From contig CAIZNI010000020.1 in NCBI GenBank assembly GCA_903934295.1, positions 310,001 to 374,000 of the forward strand: 64,000 nucleotides of DNA. Reading direction: 5' to 3'. The notes under the pieces are model-generated. The model was not told the DNA's origin. It saw only the letters and a list, made by a program, of their open reading frames with translations, and ran no database searches. Made by a program: the position numbers and the translations under genes. Below, one piece after another: positions 44,864 to 53,661 of the stretch. The first letter of the stretch is position 1, and each line of letters begins with the position of its first letter. This DNA comes from an uncultured beta proteobacterium (GTDB taxonomy: Bacteria > Pseudomonadota > Gammaproteobacteria > Burkholderiales > Burkholderiaceae_E).

Positions 44864-44885
44864 GGCCCGGCCTTCGGGCTGGGCC
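44864..44885 (+). promoter_or_regulatory. Stable UUCG-tetraloop hairpin in the RND leader
   Basis: A 9-bp stem (44864-44872 with 44877-44885, one G-U pair) closes the loop cTTCGg, the very stable UUCG tetraloop. It lies seven bases before the AGGA ribosome-binding site of the first efflux gene. It could stabilise the mRNA 5' end or pause transcription. Confidence 0.5.
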
Positions 44886-44903
44886 CCTCTCAGGAACCGC
44901 CCG

Positions 44904-46223
44904 ATGCGCGCTCGCTTCCTTGCCATGACCGTGGTGTGCCTGGCCAGCGCGCTGGCCGCCTGTGGCCCGTCGCCCTCGACACCGGCCGACAGCAAGGGGC
45001 CGGCGAGCGCGGGTGGCGCGGCGAAAGGGGACGCGGGCAAGGGGGATGCGCCGAAAGGGGACGCACCGAAAGGGGACCCGGCCAAGGGCGACGCCGCGAA
45101 AGGCGCCGGCGCGCCGGCGATGCCGCCGGCCGAGGTCGCAGTGATCATCACCGCCCCCGAGGCGATCGCCCTGGTGGCCGATCTGCCGGGCCGCCTGGAG
45201 GCGCTGCGCACCGCCCAGGTCCGGGCGCGCGTGCCGGGCATCGTGCAGCAAAGGGTCTTCCAGGAAGGCGCCGACGTCCGCCAGGGCGACGTGCTGTATC
45301 GCATCGACCCGGCCGCGTTCCAGGCCGCGCTCGACAGCGCGCAAGCCACCCTGGCGCGCGCCGAGGCCACGCTGATGCTCACCGGCACCACTGCCGAGCG
45401 CTATGCGCCGCTGGCCCAGGCCAATGCGATCAGCCGGCAGGAATACACGAACGCGCAGGGTGCGTTCAAACAGGCCGAGGCCGATGTCGCGGCCGGCAAG
45501 GCCGCGGTCCAGACCGCCCGGATCAACCTGGGCTATGCCACCATCACCGCGCCGATCGCCGGGCGCATCGGCCGCACCCAGGTGAGCGAGGGCGCGCTGG
45601 TGGGCCAGGGCGATGCCACGCCGCTGGCGCTGATCCAGCAGGTCGACCCGCTGTACGTCAACTTCACTCAGCCGGTTGCCGACGTGCTGCGGCTGCGCCA
45701 GTCGATCGGCAGCGGCGGACTGAAGGCGGCCGACCCGGCCAGCGCAGCCCGGGTGCGGGTGGTGCTCGACGACGGCAGCCCCTACCCGCATGCCGGCAAG
45801 CTGCTGTTCTCGGACCTCGCCGTCGATCCCGCCTCGGGTCAGGTCACGCTGCGCGCACAACTGCCCAACCCGCAAGGCCTGTTGCTGCCCGGCATGTATG
45901 TCCGGGTCCGGCTGGAGCAGGGCCGCAACGACAACGCGCTCGCACTGCCCCAGCAGGCGGTGACCCGCGGCGCGCAGGGCGACACGGTGATGGTCGTCGA
46001 CGACAAGGGCATGGTCACGCCGCGACCGGTGAAGATCGCGATGGGCCAGGGCAACCGGTGGGTGGTGACCGAGGGCCTGCAGGCGGGCGAGAAGGTGATC
46101 GTCGAGGGCTTCCAGAAGCTGCGCCCCGGCGCGCCGGTCCGAACGGTGCCCTGGAAGGGGCCCGCCGGTGCGAGGCCGGCGGCAGCGGCGGCCACGCCGG
46201 GCGCCCCGGCTGCGGGCAAGTAG
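44904..46223 (+). CDS. RND efflux periplasmic adaptor (membrane fusion lipoprotein)
   Basis: A 439-residue adaptor of the AcrA/MexA type linking the RND pump to the outer-membrane channel. It has a lipobox LAAC (C20), then an odd Lys/Gly/Asp-rich stretch of about six KGD(A/P)-type repeats (about 37-70). The lipoyl half motifs (VRARVPGIV, and INLGYATITAPIAGRIG after the coiled coil at 125-190) and the beta-barrel follow. AGGA is eight bases before the ATG. It starts the three-gene efflux operon behind an operator-like palindrome. Confidence 0.93.
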   Translation: MRARFLAMTVVCLASALAACGPSPSTPADSKGPASAGGAAKGDAGKGDAPKGDAPKGDPAKGDAAKGAGAPAMPPAEVAVIITAPEAIALVADLPGRLEALRTAQVRARVPGIVQQRVFQEGADVRQGDVLYRIDPAAFQAALDSAQATLARAEATLMLTGTTAERYAPLAQANAISRQEYTNAQGAFKQAEADVAAGKAAVQTARINLGYATITAPIAGRIGRTQVSEGALVGQGDATPLALIQQVDPLYVNFTQPVADVLRLRQSIGSGGLKAADPASAARVRVVLDDGSPYPHAGKLLFSDLAVDPASGQVTLRAQLPNPQGLLLPGMYVRVRLEQGRNDNALALPQQAVTRGAQGDTVMVVDDKGMVTPRPVKIAMGQGNRWVVTEGLQAGEKVIVEGFQKLRPGAPVRTVPWKGPAGARPAAAAATPGAPAAGK

Positions 46224-46229
46224 ACGGCC

Positions 46230-49200
46230 ATGGCTTCCTTTTTCATCGACCGGCCGATCTTTGCCTGGGTGATCGCGCTGTTCATGCTGGTGGCCGGCGC
46301 GGTGGCGATCACGCAGCTCCCGATCGCCCAGTACCCGACGGTGGCGCCCCCCTCCATCGTCATCACCGCCACCTACCCCGGCGCCTCGGCCCGCACCCTG
46401 GACGAGGCGGTGGTGAGCCTGATCGAGCAGGAGATGAACGGCTCGCCCGGCATGATCTACATGGAGTCGGTGAGCCAGGCCAACGGCACCGCCACCATCA
46501 CCGTCACCTTCGAGCCGGGCACCGCGCCGGCCCTGGCCCAGGTCGACGTGCAGAACCGCCTGTCGCGCGCGACACCGCGCCTGCCCCAGGCGGTGATCCA
46601 GCAGGGGGTGCGGGTCGATCGCGCGCGCTCCAATTTCCTGCTGTTCGCGATGATCTATTCCGAGGGCGGCAAGCTCGATCCGGTGGCGCTGGGCGACTAC
46701 GCCTCGCGCAATGTGCTGCCCGAGATCCAGCGCCTGCCCGGCGTGGGCGTGGTGCAGCTCTTCGGCACCGAGCGCGCGATGCGGATCTGGCTCGATCCGG
46801 CCCGGCTGGTGAGCTACAACCTGTCGGCGGCCGACGTCACCACCGCGATCCGCGCCCAGAACGCGCAGGTCTCGGCCGGCGCGATCGGCGAGCTGCCCAA
46901 CCTTGCCTCGCAGACCATCACCGCCACCGTGGTCGCCAGCGGTCAGCTCGGCTCGACCGAGGCCTTCGGCAACATCGTCCTGCGCTCGGCCACCGACGGC
47001 TCGAGCGTGCGGCTGCGCGACGTCGCGCGCATCGAGATCGGCGGCCAGGCCTACGCGCCGTTTGCGCGTCTGAACGGCTCCAACGCGGTCGGCCTGGCGG
47101 TGCAGCTCTCGCCCACCGGCAACGCCCTGGCGACCGCGGCCGCGGTGCAGGCGCGCATGGAGGAGCTCTCGCGATTCTTCCCGCCCACCGTCCAGTTCAA
47201 GCTGCCCTACGACACCTCCAAATTCGTTCGCATCTCGATCACCCAGGTGGTGATGACGCTGCTCGAGGCGGTGGTGCTCGTCTTCCTGGTCATGGTGCTG
47301 TTCCTGCAGGGCCTGCGCTATGCGCTGATCCCCACGCTGGTGGTGCCGGTGGCGCTGATGGGCACCTTCGGCATCCTGCTGGCGATCGGCTTCACCATCA
47401 ACGTGCTCACCCTGTTCGCGATGGTGCTGGCGATCGGCATCCTGGTCGACGACGCGATCGTGGTGGTGGAGAACGTCGAACGCATCATGCTCGAGGAGCA
47501 GCTCTCGCCGCGCGCGGCGACCCGCAAGGCGATGGGCCAGATCACCGGCGCGATCGTGGGCATCACCACCGTGCTGGTGTCGGTGTTCGTGCCGATGGCG
47601 TTCTTCCAGGGGTCGGTGGGCAACATCTATCGCCAGTTCGCGGTCACGATGATCACCTCGATGCTGTTCTCGGCCTTTCTTGCGCTGAGCCTGACGCCGG
47701 CGCTGTGCGCCACCCTGCTCAAGCCGGTGGCGCCCGGGCATCACCAGCGGCGCGGCCCCTTCGGCTGGTTCAACCGCGGATTCCGGCGCGCCACCCAGGG
47801 CACCGGCCGGCTGGTGGGCGGGGCGCTGCGCCGCGTCTGGCTCTGGGTCTTCATCTACGGTGCGCTGGTGATCGCCTGCGGCCTGCTGTTCGTGCGCATG
47901 CCCTCTTCGTTCCTGCCCAATGAAGACCAGGGCTACCTGCTGGCGAACATCCAGCTGCCGCCCGGCGCCACTGCGAACCGCACGCTCGAGGTGGTCCGCG
48001 AGGTCGAGGGCTTCTTTCTCAAGCAGCCCGAGGTCGCGCAGATGGTCGGCGTGGTCGGCTTCAGCTTCGCGGGCGTGGGCCAGAACGCGGCGCTCGCCTT
48101 CGTCACCCTGAAACCCTGGGACGAGCGCACCGGCCCGCAGAGCTCGGCGCAATCGATCGCCAAGCGTGCGTTCGGCGCGCTGATGTCGGTCAAGGACGCC
48201 TTCATCTTCGCGCTGAGCCCGCCGCCGATCCCGGAACTGGGCACCGGCACCGGCTTCAACCTGCGACTGCAGGACCGCGGCGGCGTGGGCCGAGAAACCC
48301 TGGTCGGCGCGCGCAACCAGCTGCTGGGCATGGCAGCCCGCAGCCCGGTGCTGGCCGGCGTGCGGCCCGATGGACTCGAAGACGCGCCGCAACTGCGGGT
48401 GGACATCGACCGCGAGAAGGCCGCGGCGCTCGGCGTGGGTTTCGAGGCCATCGGCAACACCCTGTCGACCGCGCTGGGCTCGGCCTATGTGAACGACTTC
48501 CCCAATGCCGGCCGACTGCAGCGGGTGGTGGTGCAGGCCGACCCGGCCCAGCGGATGCAGCCCGACGATGTGCTGCGGCTCACCGCGCCCAATGCGCAGG
48601 GTCGCCCCGTGCCGTTCTCGGCGTTCGCCACCACCCAGTGGGTCAGCGGCGCGATGCAGGCGATCCGCTTCAACGGCTATCCGGCGATGCGGATCGCGGG
48701 CGACGCCGCGCCCGGGTTCAGCACCGGCGAGGCGATCGCCGAAATCGAGCGCCTGGCCGGCCAGCTGCCACGCGGCATCAGCTACGAATGGACCGGCCTG
48801 TCGCGCGAGGAAAAGCAGTCGGGCCGCCAGGCGTCGGTGCTGCTCGCGTTCTCCCTGCTGGCCGCCTTCCTGTGCCTGGCCGCGCTCTACGAGAGCTGGA
48901 CGATCCCGCTGGCGGTGCTGCTCGCCGTGCCCCTGGGCGTGGTCGGTGCGGTGGTGGCGGCGATGCTGCGCGGCTACCCGAACGATGTCTATTTCACTGT
49001 CGGGCTGGTCACGATCATCGGGCTGTCGGCCAAGAACGCGATCCTGATCATCGAGTTTGCCCGCGAGCTGCAGCGCCAGGGCCTGGGGCTGGTCGAGGCG
49101 ACGCTGCAGGCGGTGAGCCTGCGCATGCGCCCGATCGTGATGACCTCGCTTGCCTTCCTGATGGGCGTTCTGCCGCTGGCGCTGGCCACCGGCGCCGGCT

Positions 49201-49421
49201 CGGCCGGGCAGCGCGCGATCGGCACCGGCGTGATCGGGGGCGTCATCACCGCCACCGTGCTGGCGCTGCTGCTGGTGCCGGTCTTCTTCGTCGCGGTGCG
49301 CCGGATCTTCAAGGCCGAGCCGGTGCGCGGCGACGGCGCGGCGGGCGCAGGTCCTGCGGTACCCGCCGCTTCACCCTCGCCCTCGGCCCCAGCCGACGGC
49401 GCCCGCAACGGGGACGCCTGA
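46230..49421 (+). CDS. RND efflux pump permease, HAE1 family (AcrB/MexB-like)
   Basis: Inner-membrane proton/drug antiporter of 1063 residues with twelve helices and two large periplasmic loops. It opens MASFFIDRPIFAWVIALFM, and the proton-relay aspartates are in helix 4 (GILVDDAIVVVENVERIM). The second half has a matching helix 10 SAKNAILIIEFA. The length is typical for HAE1 pumps of hydrophobic drugs, solvents and detergents. It starts six bases after the adaptor gene. A 1211-codon open frame antisense to it is a GC artefact. Confidence 0.96.
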   Translation: MASFFIDRPIFAWVIALFMLVAGAVAITQLPIAQYPTVAPPSIVITATYPGASARTLDEAVVSLIEQEMNGSPGMIYMESVSQANGTATITVTFEPGTAPALAQVDVQNRLSRATPRLPQAVIQQGVRVDRARSNFLLFAMIYSEGGKLDPVALGDYASRNVLPEIQRLPGVGVVQLFGTERAMRIWLDPARLVSYNLSAADVTTAIRAQNAQVSAGAIGELPNLASQTITATVVASGQLGSTEAFGNIVLRSATDGSSVRLRDVARIEIGGQAYAPFARLNGSNAVGLAVQLSPTGNALATAAAVQARMEELSRFFPPTVQFKLPYDTSKFVRISITQVVMTLLEAVVLVFLVMVLFLQGLRYALIPTLVVPVALMGTFGILLAIGFTINVLTLFAMVLAIGILVDDAIVVVENVERIMLEEQLSPRAATRKAMGQITGAIVGITTVLVSVFVPMAFFQGSVGNIYRQFAVTMITSMLFSAFLALSLTPALCATLLKPVAPGHHQRRGPFGWFNRGFRRATQGTGRLVGGALRRVWLWVFIYGALVIACGLLFVRMPSSFLPNEDQGYLLANIQLPPGATANRTLEVVREVEGFFLKQPEVAQMVGVVGFSFAGVGQNAALAFVTLKPWDERTGPQSSAQSIAKRAFGALMSVKDAFIFALSPPPIPELGTGTGFNLRLQDRGGVGRETLVGARNQLLGMAARSPVLAGVRPDGLEDAPQLRVDIDREKAAALGVGFEAIGNTLSTALGSAYVNDFPNAGRLQRVVVQADPAQRMQPDDVLRLTAPNAQGRPVPFSAFATTQWVSGAMQAIRFNGYPAMRIAGDAAPGFSTGEAIAEIERLAGQLPRGISYEWTGLSREEKQSGRQASVLLAFSLLAAFLCLAALYESWTIPLAVLLAVPLGVVGAVVAAMLRGYPNDVYFTVGLVTIIGLSAKNAILIIEFARELQRQGLGLVEATLQAVSLRMRPIVMTSLAFLMGVLPLALATGAGSAGQRAIGTGVIGGVITATVLALLLVPVFFVAVRRIFKAEPVRGDGAAGAGPAVPAASPSPSAPADGARNGDA

Positions 49422-49422
49422 G

Positions 49423-50829
49423 ATGCGTACCCGAACCCTCGTGTCGCTCGCCCTGGGGCTCGCCGTGTCGGCCTGCTCGTTCGTGCCGACCTATCAGCGA
49501 CCGGCCGCGCCGGTCGCCGAACAGTTCCCCGGCGCCCGACCGGGACCCGCAGGCAACCCGCCGGTGCCGGCCAGCGAGATCGGCTGGCGCAGCTTCTTCG
49601 CCGACGAGTCGCTGGCCTCGCTGATCGAACTCGGCCTGGCCAACAATCGCGACCTGCGAATCGCCGCGCTGTCGATCGAGCGCGCCCGCGCCACGCTCCA
49701 GATCCAGCGGGCCGAACTGCTGCCGGTGCTCAACGCGACCGCGCAACACGCGCGCCAGCGGGTGGCCGGCGCAACCACGCCCTCCGGCACGGGCTACACC
49801 ACCGACTACTACCAGGCAGGTCTGGCCAGCACCGCTTTCGAAATCGACTTCTTCGGCCGGATCCGTGCGCTGAGCGAGGCCTCGCTGGCCGCCTACCTGG
49901 CCACCGAGGAGGCGCGCCGTAGCGTGCACATCGCGCTGGTCGCCTCGATCGCCAATGCCTGGCTCGCCGTGCTGGCCGACGAGGCGCTGCTGCAGCTGGC
50001 GCGCGAAACGCTGGCCAGCCGCGAAGCCTCCGCCGCCCTGGTGCGCGTGCGCGTCGCGGGCGGCGTGGCCCCCGAGTCCGAGCTGGCGCAGGCGCAGGTG
50101 CTGCTCGAGACGGCGCGGGTCGCGCTGGCACAGCTCGCGCGCAGCCGCGCGCTCGATGAGAACGCGCTGGCGCTGCTGGTCGGCAGCCCCCTGCCCGAAG
50201 GCCTGCTGGGCAAGGCCGCGAACCGCGCGCGCCCGGTGTTCGCCGAGGTTCCCGCCGGCCTGCCTTCGGACCTGCTGATCCGCCGGCCCGATGTGCGCGG
50301 CGCCGAACAGTCGCTGATCGCCGCCAACGCGAACATCGGCGCCGCCCGGGCGGCCTTCTTTCCGCGGATCGCGCTGACCGGCACCGTCGGACTGGCCAGC
50401 GGCGAGCTCTCGGGGCTGGTGAGCAGCGGCGCGCGCGCCTGGACCTTGATCCCGGCCCTGTCGCTGCCGATCTTCGACGGCGGGCGCAACCAGGCCAACC
50501 TCGACAGCTCGCTGGCGAGCCGGGAAATCGCGGTGGCCCAGTATGAGAAAACCATCCAGATCGCCTTCCGCGAGGTAGCCGACTCACTGACCGGTGCCGC
50601 CACGCTCGACGATCAGCTGAACGCCCTGAAGGCGCAGGTCCAGGCCGAGGAGTCGCGGCTGCGACTGAGCGATCTGCGCCACCGCGCCGGCGTCAGCAGT
50701 TCGCTCGAGGTGCTCGATGCCCAGCGCTCGCTGTTCGCCGCGCGCCAGCTCCTGATCCAGACCGGCTTCGCCGCGCTGCAGAACCAGGTGACCCTCTACA
50801 AGACCCTGGGCGGCGGCTGGAAGCGCTGA
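49423..50829 (+). CDS. Outer-membrane efflux lipoprotein (NodT/OprM family)
   Basis: A 468-residue TolC-type channel with a lipobox (VSAC, C18) and two OEP repeats. GWRSFFADESLASLIELGLANNRDLRIAALSIERAR marks the first and SLPIFDGGRNQANLDSS the second. It starts one base after the pump gene and completes the tripartite system. The last 34 bases overlap the convergent GNAT gene. Confidence 0.95.
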   Translation: MRTRTLVSLALGLAVSACSFVPTYQRPAAPVAEQFPGARPGPAGNPPVPASEIGWRSFFADESLASLIELGLANNRDLRIAALSIERARATLQIQRAELLPVLNATAQHARQRVAGATTPSGTGYTTDYYQAGLASTAFEIDFFGRIRALSEASLAAYLATEEARRSVHIALVASIANAWLAVLADEALLQLARETLASREASAALVRVRVAGGVAPESELAQAQVLLETARVALAQLARSRALDENALALLVGSPLPEGLLGKAANRARPVFAEVPAGLPSDLLIRRPDVRGAEQSLIAANANIGAARAAFFPRIALTGTVGLASGELSGLVSSGARAWTLIPALSLPIFDGGRNQANLDSSLASREIAVAQYEKTIQIAFREVADSLTGAATLDDQLNALKAQVQAEESRLRLSDLRHRAGVSSSLEVLDAQRSLFAARQLLIQTGFAALQNQVTLYKTLGGGWKR

Positions 50830-51377
50830 GGCGCGCCAGGTTCGTCAGCCGGTAGCGGGCGCGCGGATCCGATCGCGCCCTGATAGCGGATTTCCTCGAG
50901 CGTGCGCCCGCCCATCTCGAAGGTCTTCACCTGCGCGGGCTCCGGCGCCAGGCCCAGGCGGCTGTAAAAGCGGCGCGCCCGGGGATTGCCGGTCAGCACC
51001 CACAAGGTCACCGCCTCGAATCCGCGCGCCCGCAAGCGCGGGTGCGCACCCGCCCAGAGCGCGCGCCCGACCCCGCGCGACCAGTGCGCCGGGTCGGCAT
51101 ACAGGGACCAGATCTCGCCGGTGCCGGCGGGCGCGCCCGGGTCGCGGCTGCGATCGAAGGCGATCCAGCCCAGCACCGCATCGGGCTCGCCAGCGACCAG
51201 GATCTCGGGGCTGGCGCGCGCGATCGAGTCGCGCCACGCGGCCTCCCGTCGGTCGGTCGACAGCGCAGCCAGATAGGTCTCGGACATCAGGTCGCGATAG
51301 GCGACCCGCCAGCTCGCCACCTGAACCTCGGCGATCGCCCGCGCATCGGCGGGCGTGGCGCAGCGGATCGGATGCAT
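50796..51377 (-). CDS. GNAT-family N-acetyltransferase
   Basis: A 193-residue acyl-CoA-dependent transferase. It opens IRCATPADARAIAEVQVASWRVAYRDL, the usual RimI-like start. The acetyl-CoA loop is SRGVGRALWAGA (about 100-111), and VLTGNPRARRFYSRLGL lies in the last helix-strand. Substrate unknown. The C-terminal 11 codons overlap the efflux channel gene on the other strand; the tail ADEPGAPQRFQPPPRVL is unconserved, so the overlap may be tolerated drift. Confidence 0.82.
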   Translation of the reverse strand: MHPIRCATPADARAIAEVQVASWRVAYRDLMSETYLAALSTDRREAAWRDSIARASPEILVAGEPDAVLGWIAFDRSRDPGAPAGTGEIWSLYADPAHWSRGVGRALWAGAHPRLRARGFEAVTLWVLTGNPRARRFYSRLGLAPEPAQVKTFEMGGRTLEEIRYQGAIGSARPLPADEPGAPQRFQPPPRVL

Positions 51378-51404
51378 GCGGTGGCGAGGACGCCCGCGGC
51401 GTGA

Positions 51405-52256
51405 TTACTTCGGCTCGTCGGCGCCGCGCTCGCGGTAGTCCTGGAAGGCGGCGTCGCGCTCGCTGAGCAGGCCGCTCACGCTGGCGCCGTCGCGGCGAAA
51501 GCGCGACATGTAGGCCTTGCTCGGCGCAGTCTGGAAGGCCAGCGCCTGCAGGTCGGTACCGGCGCGAATCGCCGCGCGCAGACCCATGATCTCCATCGCG
51601 CGGTGCACGCTGCGCTTGTTGATCGCCGCCAGTTCGCTGGGCAGCTTGGCCACCCGCTCGGCCACCGCGAGGACTTCGGCCTCGAGATCGGCGGGCGCAT
51701 ACGAACGGTTGGCCCAGCCGCGCTCGGCCGCCTCGCGACCGCTGAGCGCATCACCGGTCAGCATCGACTCCATCGCCTGGCGCATGCCCATCATCCAGGG
51801 ATGGAACTGCATGTCGGGCGGGCTCATCAGGCGCACCGGCGGATAACCGATCTGTGCATCGTCGGCCACATAGACGAGGTCGCAGGCGGTGGCCAGCTCG
51901 GTGCCGCCGGCCAGGCAATAGCCATGCACCTGCGCGACCACCGGCTTGGCCAGGTCCCAGATGCGGAACCAGCCGTCGACCACATGGCGCGACCACTGGC
52001 CCAGGCCGCCGGCGGTGTGGTACGGCTGATCGACCGTGTTGTCGGCCGACAGGTCGTAGCCGGAGCTGAAGGCCGGGCCGGCGCCGCGGATGATGGTGAC
52101 CCGGACGTCCGGATCGCGGTCATGCGCCTCGAGGGTGGAGAACACTTCGGTGCGCAGGCGGTTGTTCAGCGCGTTGCGCTTCTCGGGCCGGTTCAGGGTG
52201 ATCCGGCGCACCCCCGGCAGCGGCGTGTCGAGCAGGATGTGGATCAGGTCGCTCAT
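51405..52256 (-). CDS. Enoyl-CoA hydratase/isomerase (crotonase) family protein
   Basis: A 283-residue crotonase-fold enzyme. The oxyanion-hole segments GPAFSSGYDLSAD and GYCLAGGTELATACD are intact. The first catalytic Glu (GGTEL) is present, but the position of the second hydratase Glu is occupied differently (IGYPPVRLM), so simple enoyl-CoA hydration is not assured. The N-terminal LPGVRRITLNRPEKRNALN is typical. GGAGAG precedes the start. It is 40 bases downstream of the monooxygenase gene and probably in its operon, suggesting degradation of an oxygenated acyl-CoA. Confidence 0.87.
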   Translation of the reverse strand: MSDLIHILLDTPLPGVRRITLNRPEKRNALNNRLRTEVFSTLEAHDRDPDVRVTIIRGAGPAFSSGYDLSADNTVDQPYHTAGGLGQWSRHVVDGWFRIWDLAKPVVAQVHGYCLAGGTELATACDLVYVADDAQIGYPPVRLMSPPDMQFHPWMMGMRQAMESMLTGDALSGREAAERGWANRSYAPADLEAEVLAVAERVAKLPSELAAINKRSVHRAMEIMGLRAAIRAGTDLQALAFQTAPSKAYMSRFRRDGASVSGLLSERDAAFQDYRERGADEPK

Positions 52257-52296
52257 CGGGTCTCTCCGGGGTGTGGGGTCAGGGGAACGGGCCGGT

Positions 52297-53526
52297 TCAG
52301 CCGCGACGGATCAGGTCGGGCGCGTTGTGCCCGGGCATGGCCAGCCGGCTGTCCTTGGTCAGCGCGAGCGCCGCGGTGGCACCCTCGTGCTCGAGGATCT
52401 TGCTCATCACCGCCTTGCCGGCCGCCTCGAAGTATTCGCGGTTCTTGACCACGAACTCGCGCGACTCGCGGTAGCGCGCCAGCAGGCCATTGACCTCGGG
52501 GATCACATAGCGGGCGACCAGTTCCCAGCTGCGCGACGTGTTCTCGCGATTGGCCCAGTCATGGACGAAGCCGACCAGGGTGCCGAAGCCGCCGGTCAGG
52601 CCGATCAGCTTGTGGATCGCGGCGACGAGGTCGTCGGGCGTGCCGATGACCGAGGCGGCGCCCGGGGTGAACGCGACTTCATCGACCGCCTCGTCGGGGG
52701 TCTTGAAGAACTTCGAGCCGGGGCGCTGCAGCGTGCCGTGGATGTACTCGTTGTTCCAGTGCATCAGGCCGGCACCGGCCTCGCGGCGCGCCTGCTCGCG
52801 GGTCTCGGCGATGTGCCAGGACAGCAGCACCCGCCAGTCCTTGCGGTCGACGGTGTTGCCGTGCTTGCGCGCCGAGTCCTCGGCGAAGCTCCACTGGGTG
52901 GCCAGCGCGGCCAGGCCTTCGGTGGACGAGGACCCGATCGAGATCACGCCGGTGCCGTACTTGCCGGCCAGCGTCATGCCCGAGGGGCTGATCGTCGAGG
53001 CGACCGCCATCGGCAGGTTCTCCTGCAGCGGCAGCAGCTGCAGCTTGGCGTCCTTCAGGCGGAACCACTCGCAGTCGTAGCTGAAGCGGTCCTCGCCCGC
53101 CAGCAGGCGCCGGATCACGCCGAGCGCCTCGTCCTGGCGATTGCGCTGCAGCGCCGGATCGATGTCGAGCGTGTGGGCATCGGAGGCGAGCGCGCCGGGA
53201 CCCGAGCCGAAGATCGCCCGCCCGCCGGTCATGTGGTCGAGCTGCACGATGCGCTGGGCGACATGGAAGGGATGGTGGTAGGGCAGCGAGATCACGCCGG
53301 TGCCCAGCCGGATCCGCGCGGTGTGCTCGCCCGCGGCCGCCAGGAACATCTCGGGCGAGGCGATGGTTTCCCAGCCGGTGGAGTGATGCTCGCCGCACCA
53401 GAACTCGTCGTAGCCCAGCGAATCGAGGTGCTTGACCAGCTTCAGATCGTTGCGGTACTGGAGCATCGGGTGCTCGCCGATCGGGTGGTGCGGCGCGAGA
53501 AAGGCGCCAAAGCGCAGACGGCTCAT
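52297..53526 (-). CDS. Luciferase-like flavin-dependent monooxygenase (LLM), second paralogue
   Basis: A 409-residue bacterial-luciferase-fold enzyme of the same subgroup as the one at 10638-11813: MSRLRFGAFLAPHHP, GYDEFWCGEHHSTG, RLGTGVIS and RIVQLDHMTGGRAIFGSGPGA. It would use reduced FMN from a separate reductase. GGAG is seven bases before the ATG. A crotonase gene follows in the operon, so it may oxidise a terpenoid, alkyl or cyclic substrate that is then handled as a CoA ester. Substrate unknown. Confidence 0.87.
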   Translation of the reverse strand: MSRLRFGAFLAPHHPIGEHPMLQYRNDLKLVKHLDSLGYDEFWCGEHHSTGWETIASPEMFLAAAGEHTARIRLGTGVISLPYHHPFHVAQRIVQLDHMTGGRAIFGSGPGALASDAHTLDIDPALQRNRQDEALGVIRRLLAGEDRFSYDCEWFRLKDAKLQLLPLQENLPMAVASTISPSGMTLAGKYGTGVISIGSSSTEGLAALATQWSFAEDSARKHGNTVDRKDWRVLLSWHIAETREQARREAGAGLMHWNNEYIHGTLQRPGSKFFKTPDEAVDEVAFTPGAASVIGTPDDLVAAIHKLIGLTGGFGTLVGFVHDWANRENTSRSWELVARYVIPEVNGLLARYRESREFVVKNREYFEAAGKAVMSKILEHEGATAALALTKDSRLAMPGHNAPDLIRRG

Positions 53527-53661
53527 CGAGGTCTCCAGTGCGGGGATGGTCGGCGCTCGAAGCGGCGCCGCAGTGGACGGATTCTGTCAGGTTCGACGCG
53601 ATGTCGCCGGTCGATGCGCGCCAACATGGAACTGCCCGGCCAACCGGGCCGGGCGGTTTCG

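Noticed and set aside
44757-48392. A 1211-codon open frame on the minus strand across the RND operon
   Set aside because: It is antisense to the adaptor and pump genes, is low-complexity (Arg/His/Gly/Gln-rich) and arises from high third-position GC. The plus-strand frames have clear motifs.
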